Of a stretch of DNA of 64,000 bases, positions 52,670-61,623 are shown piece by piece (position 1 is the stretch's first letter; every line of letters begins with the position of its first letter). The notes under the pieces are model-generated. The model made no database searches, was not told where the DNA came from, and saw only the letters and a list, made by a program, of their open reading frames with translations. The stretch lies in assembly GCA_020048985.1 (NCBI GenBank), contig JAIFLR010000013.1, positions 1 to 64,000 of the forward strand, read 5' to 3'. Made by a program: the position numbers and the translations under genes. Origin of the DNA: Halobacteriovorax sp. (GTDB lineage: Bacteria > Bdellovibrionota > Bacteriovoracia > Bacteriovoracales > Bacteriovoracaceae).

Positions 52670-53726
52670 GCGGGACCTTTAATTTAAGATAGTCAGTGAA
52701 GCTGCCAATTTTATTCTGGTCGTCAAAACTCTCATATTCTACTCTAAGCCAACTTAAAAAGTCTTTTAAGTTTAACTTTTTGGCACCCTTAAGATCCTTG
52801 AGAAAATCCTGTTCCTCTTCATAAGTAAGAAACGCAGCAAAGCTCGCCTGATTCCAGTTATCCTTAAATTCACATTCACTTTCTTCCAACTCAAGTCTAG
52901 CGCACATTGCCCTGAGGTCGGGCTTAAATACTTCATCCACAAATCTTGAGGTAAGTTCGTCGGCTTTTTGGGCAGTATTAAATCCACCAAGCTTGGCAAA
53001 TTCGGATTGAAGAATCCCAATCAACTCAACGACTCTTTTATCTAATTGGATTTTCTTTTCCTGATTGGCCAGATACGTTTTCAATTCCGGACGGTCTTGA
53101 AAATATTCTTTGAGCATCTCTTTACCATAGAGGTTTGCCAAATTTTCGTTGAGGTCAATTTCATCTTTAATAAAAAACACAGTGTGAAACAATTCATGAA
53201 AAATCAGCTCGGCCAACTCAACATCGTCATATTCAAAGAATGAAGAAAGGATTCTGTCTTCCAGATATCCTAAAGTTGAATAGGCATAAACAGGTCGAAT
53301 CCAGGTAACAACCTTTTCATCTTCTTCCAAGTTTTTGGCATAACTCTTGGCCGAATCAAGACTGAAAAATCCTAGATAGGGAAAACTTCCCATAATCGGA
53401 AATTCAAATTCATGGGCCTTAATGTCTGTGTGAGGACTTGCAATCAAAAGGTAAGTCACGGCCTTATTATCCAACATGGACGTTTTGGAATAGATATTGG
53501 TCACTTTCTTGTCAAAATAGTGATAAAAAAACTTTTTGTATTCTTCGACCAATAATATTTTTCGCTTAAATGAAGGCGAAATTTTCGGATTGCTCAGCAC
53601 TTCATCATTATTCTTTCCACTCCATTGAAGCTTCATCTGCCCAACACCTTGTTCGGTCAAATAACCCAACTTGGCACAACCGGGCATCAGAAGTGTGAGA
53701 AATAAAGGGAGTAAAATAAGTTTCAT
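52647..53726 (-). CDS. COG4324-type predicted aminopeptidase, lipoprotein
   Basis: 359 residues from ATG 53726 (a TTG two codons earlier is less likely). Lipobox LMPGC. The zinc motif HELFH is near residue 178 (LIFHELFHTVF), and NENLANLYG follows with the third ligand Glu. This matches the Aminopep (PF10023/COG4324) family of predicted periplasmic aminopeptidases. Anchored to a membrane by its lipid; overlaps gshB. Confidence 0.88.
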   Translation of the reverse strand: MKLILLPLFLTLLMPGCAKLGYLTEQGVGQMKLQWSGKNNDEVLSNPKISPSFKRKILLVEEYKKFFYHYFDKKVTNIYSKTSMLDNKAVTYLLIASPHTDIKAHEFEFPIMGSFPYLGFFSLDSAKSYAKNLEEDEKVVTWIRPVYAYSTLGYLEDRILSSFFEYDDVELAELIFHELFHTVFFIKDEIDLNENLANLYGKEMLKEYFQDRPELKTYLANQEKKIQLDKRVVELIGILQSEFAKLGGFNTAQKADELTSRFVDEVFKPDLRAMCARLELEESECEFKDNWNQASFAAFLTYEEEQDFLKDLKGAKKLNLKDFLSWLRVEYESFDDQNKIGSFTDYLKLKVPHAPLALD

Positions 53727-53782
53727 GGTCAATATTCTAACCTAATCATGGTGTAGTCAGAAGACTTAAAAGTCCTAGCAAA

Positions 53783-54145
53783 TTACTTGGAAGAATTTTT
53801 ACGGGTCACGACAAAGAATCCAACACTTGTAAGAATCAATGTGATAACGATTTTAACCGCTAGCAGTCCCTGAAGCGTGTTCCACAGGATGAATTGGGAA
53901 AACAGGATCATGGCAGCGCAAAGAACTTTGGCCTTGGGCCGAATAACACGGTTCTCCTGCCAATCCCTCACGGCAGCTCCCGCTAAAGGAAGGCCCATTA
54001 GCCATTGATGAAAACGAGGAGAGGATTTAGAAAACATGAAAGCGGCCAGGAGTATAAAGGGCGTAGTGGGAATGATCGGGAGAAAAGCGCCAATGACGCC
54101 TAAACCAAAACAGACCCAGCCAAAAATGAAAATGAATAACTTCAC
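53783..54145 (-). CDS. YbaN/DUF454 inner-membrane protein
   Basis: 120 residues, GTG start overlapping the TGA of miaB. FGWVCFGLGVIGAFLPIIPTTPFILLAAFMFSKSSPRFHQWL (signature parts: GLGVIGAFLP, PTTPFILLAA, FSKSSPRFH) is the DUF454 signature. Three to four membrane helices fill the short chain. Function unknown. Translationally coupled to miaB. Confidence 0.93.
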   Translation of the reverse strand: MKLFIFIFGWVCFGLGVIGAFLPIIPTTPFILLAAFMFSKSSPRFHQWLMGLPLAGAAVRDWQENRVIRPKAKVLCAAMILFSQFILWNTLQGLLAVKIVITLILTSVGFFVVTRKNSSK

Positions 54146-55563
54146 GGCAAGATTTTACCAAAGTCCGTAATTAATTTCCCCTGGGTAGAAAGGGCCGTGA
54201 CCGAAGTAATTTCGACGTCTACCCAGTGCCACTGATAATTCTTATCCGGAATATCACCTTCAAAATGCACTAAGCGGTGGCACGATGTCCGCCCACTCCA
54301 CTTCATGACACCTTTAGAAATGTTTTTATCTTCCACTAAAACCCGATAGGTTTTGCCAATCATCTCTCCCCTGAGGGAGGCCTGGATCTTCATTTGTTTA
54401 TCTTGAATCTCTTTTAATCGGCGCAGACGAATATCGTCAGTCAAAACGTCATTAATACGAGTCGCTTTGGTGCCTTTGCGAGGAGAATAGGTATAACCGT
54501 AGATAAAATCAAACTGTGCCTTGTCCAAAAGATCCATCGTCGCATGATGTTCTTCTTCAGTTTCATTCGGAAAACCTGCAATCATATCAGTTGTGATAAT
54601 GATTTCAGGATTCGCTTTACGCATTTTGGCCAGCAAGGTCAGGTAATGCTCAATGGTGTACTCACGAAGCATGCGCTGAAGAACTGTATTCGAACCAGAC
54701 TGAACGGGAAGATGTAAATGATTAACAAGTTTTTTGGCCGAACCGTGGATCGCCACTAATTCGTCCGTCACGTCATAGGGATGAGAGGTCGTATAACGAA
54801 GGCGCTGAAGTCCATTGATTTGATCCAGCTCTTGAATGAGCATCGCCAGGGACTCTCCATTATCTTTTCCAAATGAATTCACGTTTTGACCAAGCAGAGT
54901 GACTTCCTGAATCCCGGAATATTCAACTAAACGTCTGACGTCAGTCACGACCTCATGCAAGCGCCGTGATTTTTCCCGCCCTCTGGTAAAAGGAACAATA
55001 CAGTAAGAGCAAAATTTATCGCAACCCTTAATGATATTCACAAACGCCATCGGAGTGCCGGGAGTGATCTTTGTTTCAATCGAATAATTGTCGGATTTAT
55101 CCCAAGTTGTAACAGTAAATTTCTTTTCGCCGGCGTAAGCGCGGTAAACCATCTCGCCGATGTTATCAATAACATCAGTTCCAAAAGCAAAATCTAATTG
55201 TTTATATTTCTTAACAAGGTCCTTGCCTTCAGTCTGAGCAATACAGCCGCCGGCAGCAATGATGACGTCTTTTTTAAGACCTGTTTCTGGATCAATCACC
55301 GGATTTTCGCGGATGTGTTTCGTTTCACCTAGGGCGGAATAAAATTTTTGGTTTGCCAGATCTCGAACTGCGCAAGTGTTAAAAATCACCAGATCAGCTT
55401 CAGTTTTTTCGTCCGTCAGGGTGAAGTTTAGATTAGAGAGGTGAGAAACAATCCGCTCGCTGTCGTGATAATTCATCTGACAGCCGTAGGTTTTCATCCA
55501 GACTTTGCGTGGAGGGAAATCGAGTTCTCCCACCTTTACCGATTTGGTATTCGTGCTTTCCAT
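54142..55563 (-). CDS. miaB: tRNA-2-methylthio-N6-isopentenyladenosine synthase MiaB
   Basis: 473 residues. The N-terminal UPF0004 domain has Cys ligands in TYGCQMN, NTCAVRD and GGCIAQ. The radical-SAM core carries CDKFCSYC near residue 180, and the C-terminal TRAM domain starts near 400. It adds the methylthio group at C2 of i6A37 in tRNAs. AAGGG precedes the ATG. The DUF454 gene is coupled downstream. Confidence 0.98.
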   Translation of the reverse strand: MESTNTKSVKVGELDFPPRKVWMKTYGCQMNYHDSERIVSHLSNLNFTLTDEKTEADLVIFNTCAVRDLANQKFYSALGETKHIRENPVIDPETGLKKDVIIAAGGCIAQTEGKDLVKKYKQLDFAFGTDVIDNIGEMVYRAYAGEKKFTVTTWDKSDNYSIETKITPGTPMAFVNIIKGCDKFCSYCIVPFTRGREKSRRLHEVVTDVRRLVEYSGIQEVTLLGQNVNSFGKDNGESLAMLIQELDQINGLQRLRYTTSHPYDVTDELVAIHGSAKKLVNHLHLPVQSGSNTVLQRMLREYTIEHYLTLLAKMRKANPEIIITTDMIAGFPNETEEEHHATMDLLDKAQFDFIYGYTYSPRKGTKATRINDVLTDDIRLRRLKEIQDKQMKIQASLRGEMIGKTYRVLVEDKNISKGVMKWSGRTSCHRLVHFEGDIPDKNYQWHWVDVEITSVTALSTQGKLITDFGKILP

Positions 55564-55653
55564 AAAATCCCTTAAAAGATTAGTTATTAAGCCTAAGACT
55601 AAGGGTGCTTAAATTTATGGCGCAATATAGCAATGTGGGATTTTAAAGTACAG

Positions 55654-56256
55654 TTAAATGATCTCGAGTTGCAGGGCAACATAGAAGGTCAGGTTAAAGA
55701 CAAAATGCAAACAAATGGGTGCCAAGACCGAGTGAAATCTAAGCAACGCCTGACCACAAATGACACCCAATACGAATGTGTAGAAAACCTGAAATCCAAT
55801 AAAGGGAACATATTCCACCGGAAGAACCGCCAGACCAACAAGATGTGAAAAGGCAAAAATCGAGGCCACAAGCATCGAAGTCACACGCTTCCCACCCATA
55901 TTTCCAATCAGAACACGCTGGAAAGTTTGGCGGAAAACAAGTTCTTCAAGAAGTGGAGCAAAAAGTAATAAGTGCCACTCAAGGTTTGAAACTAAACGGA
56001 AGGGAATTTCAATGTCCATGTACCAGATGGCACCAATTGATCCCACGCCAAGAGCGAAAACTTCACCAATCGCCTTGAGAGTCTGCTTATTGATATGCCA
56101 CTTAAATTTCCAAGGAAGTCGGAAGAAAAATGAAACGCCTAGAGCAAACAGGAGATCAAAAACATACGAAAATGAAATATTGGACGGTATTTTATGCCAG
56201 GGTAATCCCCAGGAAAATCCAAAATAAACTATGACTAAAACGAAAAAACTGATCAA
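55654..56256 (-). CDS. CPBP-family intramembrane metalloprotease
   Basis: 200 residues with several membrane helices. The family motifs are EELVFRQ (EExxxR), FAFSHL (FxxxH) and a late HFVFN (HxxxN). TTG 56256 overlaps the previous stop codon and has GGGAGAG five bases upstream, so I accept it. CPBP (CAAX/bacteriocin-processing) proteases often act in protein maturation or bacteriocin self-immunity. Last gene of the WYL-IspZ-LOG-GNAT run. Confidence 0.88.
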   Translation of the reverse strand: MISFFVLVIVYFGFSWGLPWHKIPSNISFSYVFDLLFALGVSFFFRLPWKFKWHINKQTLKAIGEVFALGVGSIGAIWYMDIEIPFRLVSNLEWHLLLFAPLLEELVFRQTFQRVLIGNMGGKRVTSMLVASIFAFSHLVGLAVLPVEYVPFIGFQVFYTFVLGVICGQALLRFHSVLAPICLHFVFNLTFYVALQLEII

Positions 56257-56966
56257 CGGATCTCTCCCACAATGGCAATTCGGTGCACAAGTTTAACTAT
56301 TTCATCATAGATTTGTGGTTTTGTAACTTTGATAATTTGCTGAAAAGTTGGTGCTTTCGCCCCACCATGCCCTAAGTTCTTATCGTCAAATATGGCGATA
56401 CGTAGGGTCAGGTCATCCAGAAAGTAGCAAAAAATGTCCAGATTAAACGCCATAATCCTTAACACATTCAAGCCTGAATCAGGCTCTATTCCGGAAAAAA
56501 CCGCGGCCGTGAGGATTAAATCTTTTCTTTCCTGGAATTGATCAAGGGCTTTTATGAGTGTGCCAAAACTGGCCTGAATCCACAGAAGCGCCTTTGCCTC
56601 ATTTTGATAATCCAAAGAATTGGCGCCGCTAACGGGACTCAGAAGAAAATCATGATTACTTTCAAGTCCAAACTTAAGTGTAGAGTGGATGCAAAGATTC
56701 ATGAGTCCATGAAGTTCATGATTTTGGCTTGCAACTTTTTTCGTTCTGATATTTTTTTTATTTTTAAAGAATCTGATCTGCTCTTTAGCTCCACGTGCCC
56801 ACTCAATGCTCTCCTGCAAAGGCTTGTGGACTTCTAAGGACCAGAGGCGATCTTTGGGATTTTTTAAATCAAAATTCCAGCTCACCACCCTCCAAACCGA
56901 TTGAGCAGGAGAAAATTCCAAAAATAGTGTGCGTGGATCTTTTCCAAAAAAATTAAAAACACTCAT
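56253..56966 (-). CDS. Hypothetical protein
   Basis: 237 residues, no signal peptide or membrane segment. The sequence is alpha/beta with a conserved-looking C-terminal helix pair (FQQIIKVTKPQIYDEIVKLVHRI). The family is not recognised. It is coupled on both sides: its ATG overlaps the GNAT stop (ATGA), and its TGA overlaps the TTG of the CPBP gene. Confidence 0.7.
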   Translation of the reverse strand: MSVFNFFGKDPRTLFLEFSPAQSVWRVVSWNFDLKNPKDRLWSLEVHKPLQESIEWARGAKEQIRFFKNKKNIRTKKVASQNHELHGLMNLCIHSTLKFGLESNHDFLLSPVSGANSLDYQNEAKALLWIQASFGTLIKALDQFQERKDLILTAAVFSGIEPDSGLNVLRIMAFNLDIFCYFLDDLTLRIAIFDDKNLGHGGAKAPTFQQIIKVTKPQIYDEIVKLVHRIAIVGEIR

Positions 56967-57415
56967 TTCAATATTTTCCCCAAACTGTATTCATGAAATC
57001 CCGGGGCTTCATGGTCAGGGTGATATCCTTCGATGGTATAACCTTGCTTAAGTTTGATTTGAACCATTTGGTGATTAAAATAATAAACGGTAGAAACCAC
57101 TTTTTTAATCCCTACTCTTTTGCATTCGTCTTCGATCGCCTGGGAGAGAAGCGCCCCAAGCCCAGTTCCACGAAACTCCTTAAAAATAGTCGTCTTAACC
57201 GTCTCGGCCAGAGTGGGAGTTTTTAAACTATATCCAGTAATGCCGATTTGTTTCTCCTGATAAAAAGCCCGGTAATACACGACTCCGCCCTTCATGATTT
57301 TCTCTTTGGTCACGGGCCATGGAGCATTGGAATAATACTCATGACAAATATCGACCAACTCCTGGGCCTCTGACTCGCTTGCAAGATCATATAGCTTGAG
57401 TAAAATTTCATCCAT
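56963..57415 (-). CDS. GNAT-family N-acetyltransferase
   Basis: 150 residues from ATG 57415, which overlaps the end of the LOG gene by 8 nt; longer reading upstream is LOG sequence. The acetyl-CoA-binding motif A is FRGTGLGALLSQ (R/Q-G-x-G-x-G/A form), with strands GITGYSL and KKVVSTVYYFN and the C-terminal QGYTIEGY. Substrate unknown. Part of the coupled LOG-GNAT-unknown-CPBP run. Confidence 0.85.
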   Translation of the reverse strand: MDEILLKLYDLASESEAQELVDICHEYYSNAPWPVTKEKIMKGGVVYYRAFYQEKQIGITGYSLKTPTLAETVKTTIFKEFRGTGLGALLSQAIEDECKRVGIKKVVSTVYYFNHQMVQIKLKQGYTIEGYHPDHEAPGFHEYSLGKILK

Positions 57416-57953
57416 GCTTGAATCCACTGAAGTGATCCCAAATTTCCTCCCAACTTGGGGAAGCAAATATGATGTCTCTATCTTTTTGCTTAATGAGTCC
57501 TTGTTTGACAGCATGATCTAGAAATTCAAGTAGAGAATCGTAGTAGCCATTGATATTCAGTATTGCAATCGGCTTTGCGTGAATGCCAATCTGGCGCCAA
57601 GTGACTATTTCAAACAACTCATCCAGTGTTCCCATTCCGCCCGGGAAAATCAAAAAAGCGTCAGACATTTTATACATCTTCTGTTTTCTCTCATGCATGT
57701 CTTTTGTCACAATCAATTCGCTAAGCCCTCCGTGGGCCACTTCTTTCGTCATTAAAAGTTGTGGAATGATTCCTGTCACTCTTCCCCCACGAACTATAAG
57801 GTCTGTGGCAAGCATACCCATAACACCAATGGCGGCCCCACCATAAACAAGTTCAATTTTTTTCTCTCCGAAAAAAGTCATAACTTTTTTCGCCATAACT
57901 TCCACGTCAGAATCAAGACTTGAATTGGCACCGCAAAAAATACAGATCTTCAT
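57408..57953 (-). CDS. LOG-family phosphoribohydrolase
   Basis: 181 residues. The LOG signature PGGMGTLDE is near residue 104, with CGANSS near the N-terminus and YGGAAIGVMG following. LOG enzymes cleave nucleoside 5'-monophosphates, releasing a base (cytokinin activation in plants; AMP-type substrates in many bacteria). Its ATG overlaps the stop of the IspZ-like gene (TAATG). Confidence 0.94.
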   Translation of the reverse strand: MKICIFCGANSSLDSDVEVMAKKVMTFFGEKKIELVYGGAAIGVMGMLATDLIVRGGRVTGIIPQLLMTKEVAHGGLSELIVTKDMHERKQKMYKMSDAFLIFPGGMGTLDELFEIVTWRQIGIHAKPIAILNINGYYDSLLEFLDHAVKQGLIKQKDRDIIFASPSWEEIWDHFSGFKHG

Positions 57954-58445
57954 TAATTTTTTCTCCGCAAAATAAATTTTAAATAAATCATTTCAAGCAG
58001 CATGAAGCTGCCGAAGGCCATGTAGAATCCACCTGTTTTCCAGAAAAGCCACGTCGCAGTGGTTTCATAAATAGCGACTTTTGCCATAAAAACAGCGAAG
58101 ACCAAAAGAAAGAGAGTCATGTGCCATTCCATAGTCTTGTAGATTGCTTCAGGAAGAGGAGGTATTTGTCCCATGTGTAAATGTGGGCTGAAGTCGAAAC
58201 CAAACGCCCTCTTTGGCAATTAAGGAGACAATTCCCAATACGACAATGAGAAAAATGTTAACTTTGGATAGAGTATGAACATGGCCGGTGAAATATTTTT
58301 CCAAGATCATCTCAACGAGCCCTAAAAAAATGCCTCCTATCAAGGCAATTTCCAAGGTCGTATATGTTTCGAGCAGCCAGTATGCTACCGCAGGAATGAA
58401 GGATAAAAGGAAGTATGGTGGCTTCCTCTGTGCAGGCTTATTCAT
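57953..58445 (-). pseudogene. IspZ/YciB-like septation membrane protein, broken by internal deletion and frameshift
   Basis: From ATG 58445 the frame reads KPPYFLLSFIPAVAYWLLETY, ALIGGIFLGLVEMILEK, VHTLSKVNIFLIVVLG and KEGVWFRLQPTFT, the N-terminal half of an IspZ-like protein. It then goes out of frame and stops at 58149. The C-terminal half (MGQIPPLPEAIYKTMEW and two membrane helices to FILRRKN) lies in another frame down to 57953. Compared with E. coli YciB, about 26 residues forming one membrane helix are absent between the two. The break is at about 58172-58190. The gene is probably non-functional as written. It is coupled to the LOG gene. Confidence 0.8.
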
Positions 58446-58455
58446 GCCAGCTATC

Positions 58456-59388
58456 CTACGCGACTTTTCTTAGTTTTTCCTCACAATACATCAAAAATTC
58501 ATCTTTGAACTTACCTGGATCCATCACTTCTACGTTAGAACCCAAGGCAAGCAGCCACTCAAAAAGATCGTCACAGGGCTCCACATAAGCCGCCCAGATG
58601 AGATCACCATTAGGATTTGTAATCATGCATGGTTTCCCCAGAAAGTGATGATCTGGGAACAAATTTACTGACTGAGGATCATGAATTTTAAGTACCAGTC
58701 TGGTCTCTTTTTCGTTCATGGCCCGTATTGCAAAAATAAACTCATCAACCTCGAAGCTAGCAACTTTGGGTGCCGACATTGTTTCAAGAATTGAAACTTC
58801 TTTTAACTCACTGATGCTCATGACAACCAGGCAATGATCTCCAGCATCTTCGGCAATCATCGAAAGCTGGCCTTCCAGATGGATGATCTTGCAAGGGTAC
58901 ATTTGGTATGTCTTATTGGAAGCAGTAGTAATGGAGACAAGTGACCTTTGAGATACGGCTTCGTCTAATTTTGAAACTAACATTTGGTTCGCATCACTCA
59001 ACTGGAGATCCCAGTGATCAAGTTCATTTAGCAATTCCATAACCGCCTTTATTGGACCGTTCTCAGTAATTTTCTTTTGAAGTGAATTCAGCGAAGGATT
59101 CTTCTGTTGAGATAACAATTTGTGCAGGGCCATCCATTCTGTCGGAGAAAGCGGAAGCATGTACTGAATGGCGTTGGCATCAATATCCACCATACATTCG
59201 TTGTTTTTGGTGTAGACTTCTGCCCCAGTGCCTCCTGGAAATATCTGGCGTAAAAACATCAAAGTATCTTCGCAAGAAAGCCCCATATCGAGGGATAAGT
59301 CCTTTAAACTAATTGTCCCCTGCCTCTCACCTATCACCATCAGCTTCTTAATTGCGTCCGGAGAAATCTTCAATCCCGTGCCTTTCAT
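58456..59388 (-). CDS. WYL-domain transcriptional regulator
   Basis: 310 residues with GAGG before the ATG. The N-terminal ~65 residues look like a winged HTH (IKKLMVIGERQGTISLKDLSLDMGLSCED: parts GTISLKDLS, DMGLSCEDTL). The central part carries the WYL-type domain (YQMYPCKIIHLEGQLSMIAED), and the C-terminal ~90 residues are the WCX extension. WYL regulators sense nucleotides or nucleic acids. It starts the run IspZ-LOG-GNAT-unknown-CPBP, which it may control. Confidence 0.85.
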   Translation of the reverse strand: MKGTGLKISPDAIKKLMVIGERQGTISLKDLSLDMGLSCEDTLMFLRQIFPGGTGAEVYTKNNECMVDIDANAIQYMLPLSPTEWMALHKLLSQQKNPSLNSLQKKITENGPIKAVMELLNELDHWDLQLSDANQMLVSKLDEAVSQRSLVSITTASNKTYQMYPCKIIHLEGQLSMIAEDAGDHCLVVMSISELKEVSILETMSAPKVASFEVDEFIFAIRAMNEKETRLVLKIHDPQSVNLFPDHHFLGKPCMITNPNGDLIWAAYVEPCDDLFEWLLALGSNVEVMDPGKFKDEFLMYCEEKLRKVA

Positions 59389-59474
59389 ATAACCTCGTTT
59401 CCTGATTATTCTTGTCGGACATTATCCTTTAACTCTTTAGTGCAAATTTTAGGTTTTCACAGGATAATGGTCAT

Positions 59475-59963
59475 ATGTTGTGGAATTCCTTACTAAAAAA
59501 GCCAATTTTCGCCATGGGAATAATTATGTTTTCCCTCTTCCTCTTCCAGGTTGTGAAGAAGGAAAAGTGGGGCATTTTTCATAACGATAAGCTCATTTCT
59601 ACCCCTTGCAGGGGTGTTCTGATCAGATTGGAGAAGAAAGTTCCCGAGAACTGGAAAGTCTTTTGTGAGGGGAATAACCTGGCCGTTGAGATTCGTGAGA
59701 TCGCTATTCCCGAGAAGGCCAGCAATGTAAAACTTCTGATCTACCGACAACTCGCTAACCACATGGCGTTTGTGGCCCGCATGGCGACAGTTGATATTCT
59801 TGAGAAGGTGATGTTTATTCGATTCAGAATCACGCATCCTGATCTAACCATCAATGCAGTGACAGAGGGAAAATTCATAGTGAAGTTGGCAACGTTAGAA
59901 AATGCTGATCACATCATGAGCCATCTTAAGAGTACAGTTCAGGTCCAGGAAACACCTAAATAA
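59475..59963 (+). CDS. Membrane-anchored hypothetical protein
   Basis: 162 residues. One N-terminal membrane helix (PIFAMGIIMFSLFLFQVV), then a soluble mixed alpha/beta domain of about 130 residues on the periplasmic side. Not recognised. It is divergent from the WYL gene (86 nt gap), and the last 25 nt overlap the convergent pseudouridine synthase gene. Confidence 0.65.
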   Translation: MLWNSLLKKPIFAMGIIMFSLFLFQVVKKEKWGIFHNDKLISTPCRGVLIRLEKKVPENWKVFCEGNNLAVEIREIAIPEKASNVKLLIYRQLANHMAFVARMATVDILEKVMFIRFRITHPDLTINAVTEGKFIVKLATLENADHIMSHLKSTVQVQETPK

Positions 59964-60817
59964 ACAGATAAATCGAAATATTCGTCAAAGCCCTCTGCTA
60001 CTGGATCTACAACTATTTCATCCCATTCATATTTCCAAGCGTGAAGGTAAAGTCTTGAGGTCTCTCTTCCCCCATAAAGCTGATCTCCTAGGATGGGAAA
60101 TCCCAGATGCGCCAATTGCGCCCGGATCTGGTGCCTGAGCCCGGTTTGCAGACTCACAAGTAATAAGGACTTTTCATCTTTAAAACTAAGTAACTTAACT
60201 TTGAGGTGACCTTCCTGAGCATCAGGGTGGAAATCCTCAGAGACTTTCTGTTTCGCCCCTTTGATTCCAGTGGCGCGAAAAAAATGGCTCCAGCTCCCCT
60301 CTCGGTCAAACTTTCCATCCACTACGACCAGGTAGAGCTTTTGCTTCATTTTGTCTTTGAATTCATTACGAATGGAATCAAAATAACTTTCTTCCTTCGC
60401 CAGGAGGATCACTCCGGAAGTTTCATAATCCAGACGGTAGAGAAGTCCCCTATCATACTGATTAACGTTCACGTTGAGGGCCTCCCATTTTCCTTCTTCG
60501 GCAAGAAAGTTTAGGAGTGTGTCCTGATCCGAATAACATAAGGGGTGACCGTGAACGCCCGGAGGTTTATGTAAAGCTAGGTAGCGGGAATTTTCCTTAA
60601 TGATGGAAGGGCGAGGTCCTTTAAAAACGGGATTAATTTTGAGATGGTTCACCAGGTCCAGAGGGAGTCTGATCAGTTCTTTGGCCCTGGTATTTTTTTG
60701 AAGCTCTTTCGAGGAAAAATATTTTTTTAGGAGCTGACCCGAACAATTCAGTAACCCCTGAAGGGATTCTTTTTTTGAGGGCCCATCATTTAACCATTGA
60801 AACTCAATAAACTGCAT
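59939..60817 (-). CDS. RluA-family pseudouridine synthase
   Basis: 292 residues. The catalytic motif RLDYETSG (HRLDxxTSG form, Asp near residue 127) and the closing GLRHQIRAQLAHLG and GDQLYGG are diagnostic. The N-terminus lacks a full S4 domain. It modifies uridines in rRNA or tRNA; the specific site cannot be assigned. It precedes no obvious partner gene; motB ends 5 nt upstream of it on the same strand. Confidence 0.94.
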   Translation of the reverse strand: MQFIEFQWLNDGPSKKESLQGLLNCSGQLLKKYFSSKELQKNTRAKELIRLPLDLVNHLKINPVFKGPRPSIIKENSRYLALHKPPGVHGHPLCYSDQDTLLNFLAEEGKWEALNVNVNQYDRGLLYRLDYETSGVILLAKEESYFDSIRNEFKDKMKQKLYLVVVDGKFDREGSWSHFFRATGIKGAKQKVSEDFHPDAQEGHLKVKLLSFKDEKSLLLVSLQTGLRHQIRAQLAHLGFPILGDQLYGGRETSRLYLHAWKYEWDEIVVDPVAEGFDEYFDLSVYLGVSWT

Positions 60818-60822
60818 AAGCT

Positions 60823-61620
60823 TTACTGAGCTTCAACTTTTCTTCCCTCAGTACGAAGATCGGTTTTTTTAAGTAAAAATTCCACTCTTCGGTCAGAAAC
60901 ATTAGGATTCGTTTTATCTTGAGGACGAGAATCACCGTAGAAGATAGTGGTAATTCGGTTCGGCGAAATACCTCTCTGAATTAATGATTTTGAAACGGCT
61001 AAAGCACGCTGAGATGACAAGGCATAGGCATCGACAGAAGGATCTTTTGCTAAATGCTCACCGGCCTCTGCATGGCCTTCAATCATAATATGCCAGTTAT
61101 TTTCTCTCATCATTTTCACCAGGCGCTCAAAAACTTGAATATTGATATCATCAATACCAGTCGATCCCGGACGAAATTGAATTTTATCTTTCATCTTAAC
61201 AAAAATGCTTTCTGGCATTTCATAGACTGTGGCAGATTCAGAGAGCTCATTATCAGCGAGCATTTTCTTCAGCTGATTCAATTGAACATCAGAATCACGG
61301 TTAATTTCATGTTTATCTAAAAGACCTTCGGCAGTCAGAAATTCAATCGGGAACGGTTTTGCTGGCATATCAGAGTCGATCATCGTGGCAGCATCACTTG
61401 GGGATTTACCCGAGCGAATAACCTCTCCCGCTTTAAGCACGTTACCACCGAAAGCATTTCGGAGCGATCCAACTGCAGCCTCATATTTAGCTGTCTCTGT
61501 TTTAGCAAACGATAGAAGCAAAATAAAAAACGTCAGAAGGAGCGTACATAAATCTGAGAATGTCGCCAACCATCCTGGAGCACCAGGTTTACAGGGAGGA
61601 CATTTAGGAGCGTCGGCCAT
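60823..61620 (-). CDS. motB: Flagellar stator protein MotB
   Basis: 265 residues. One membrane helix near the N-terminus with the proton-carrying Asp in TFSDLCTLLLTFFILLLSF (D23). A plug/linker follows, then the OmpA-type peptidoglycan-binding domain (IMIEGHAEAGEH, SSQRALAVSKSLI, DRRVEFLL). The N-terminal APKCPPCKPGAPGW is the pattern seen in Bdellovibrio-type MotB. AAGGAG precedes the ATG. With MotA it forms the ion channel that drives flagellar rotation. Confidence 0.96.
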   Translation of the reverse strand: MADAPKCPPCKPGAPGWLATFSDLCTLLLTFFILLLSFAKTETAKYEAAVGSLRNAFGGNVLKAGEVIRSGKSPSDAATMIDSDMPAKPFPIEFLTAEGLLDKHEINRDSDVQLNQLKKMLADNELSESATVYEMPESIFVKMKDKIQFRPGSTGIDDINIQVFERLVKMMRENNWHIMIEGHAEAGEHLAKDPSVDAYALSSQRALAVSKSLIQRGISPNRITTIFYGDSRPQDKTNPNVSDRRVEFLLKKTDLRTEGRKVEAQ

Positions 61621-61623
61621 AAA

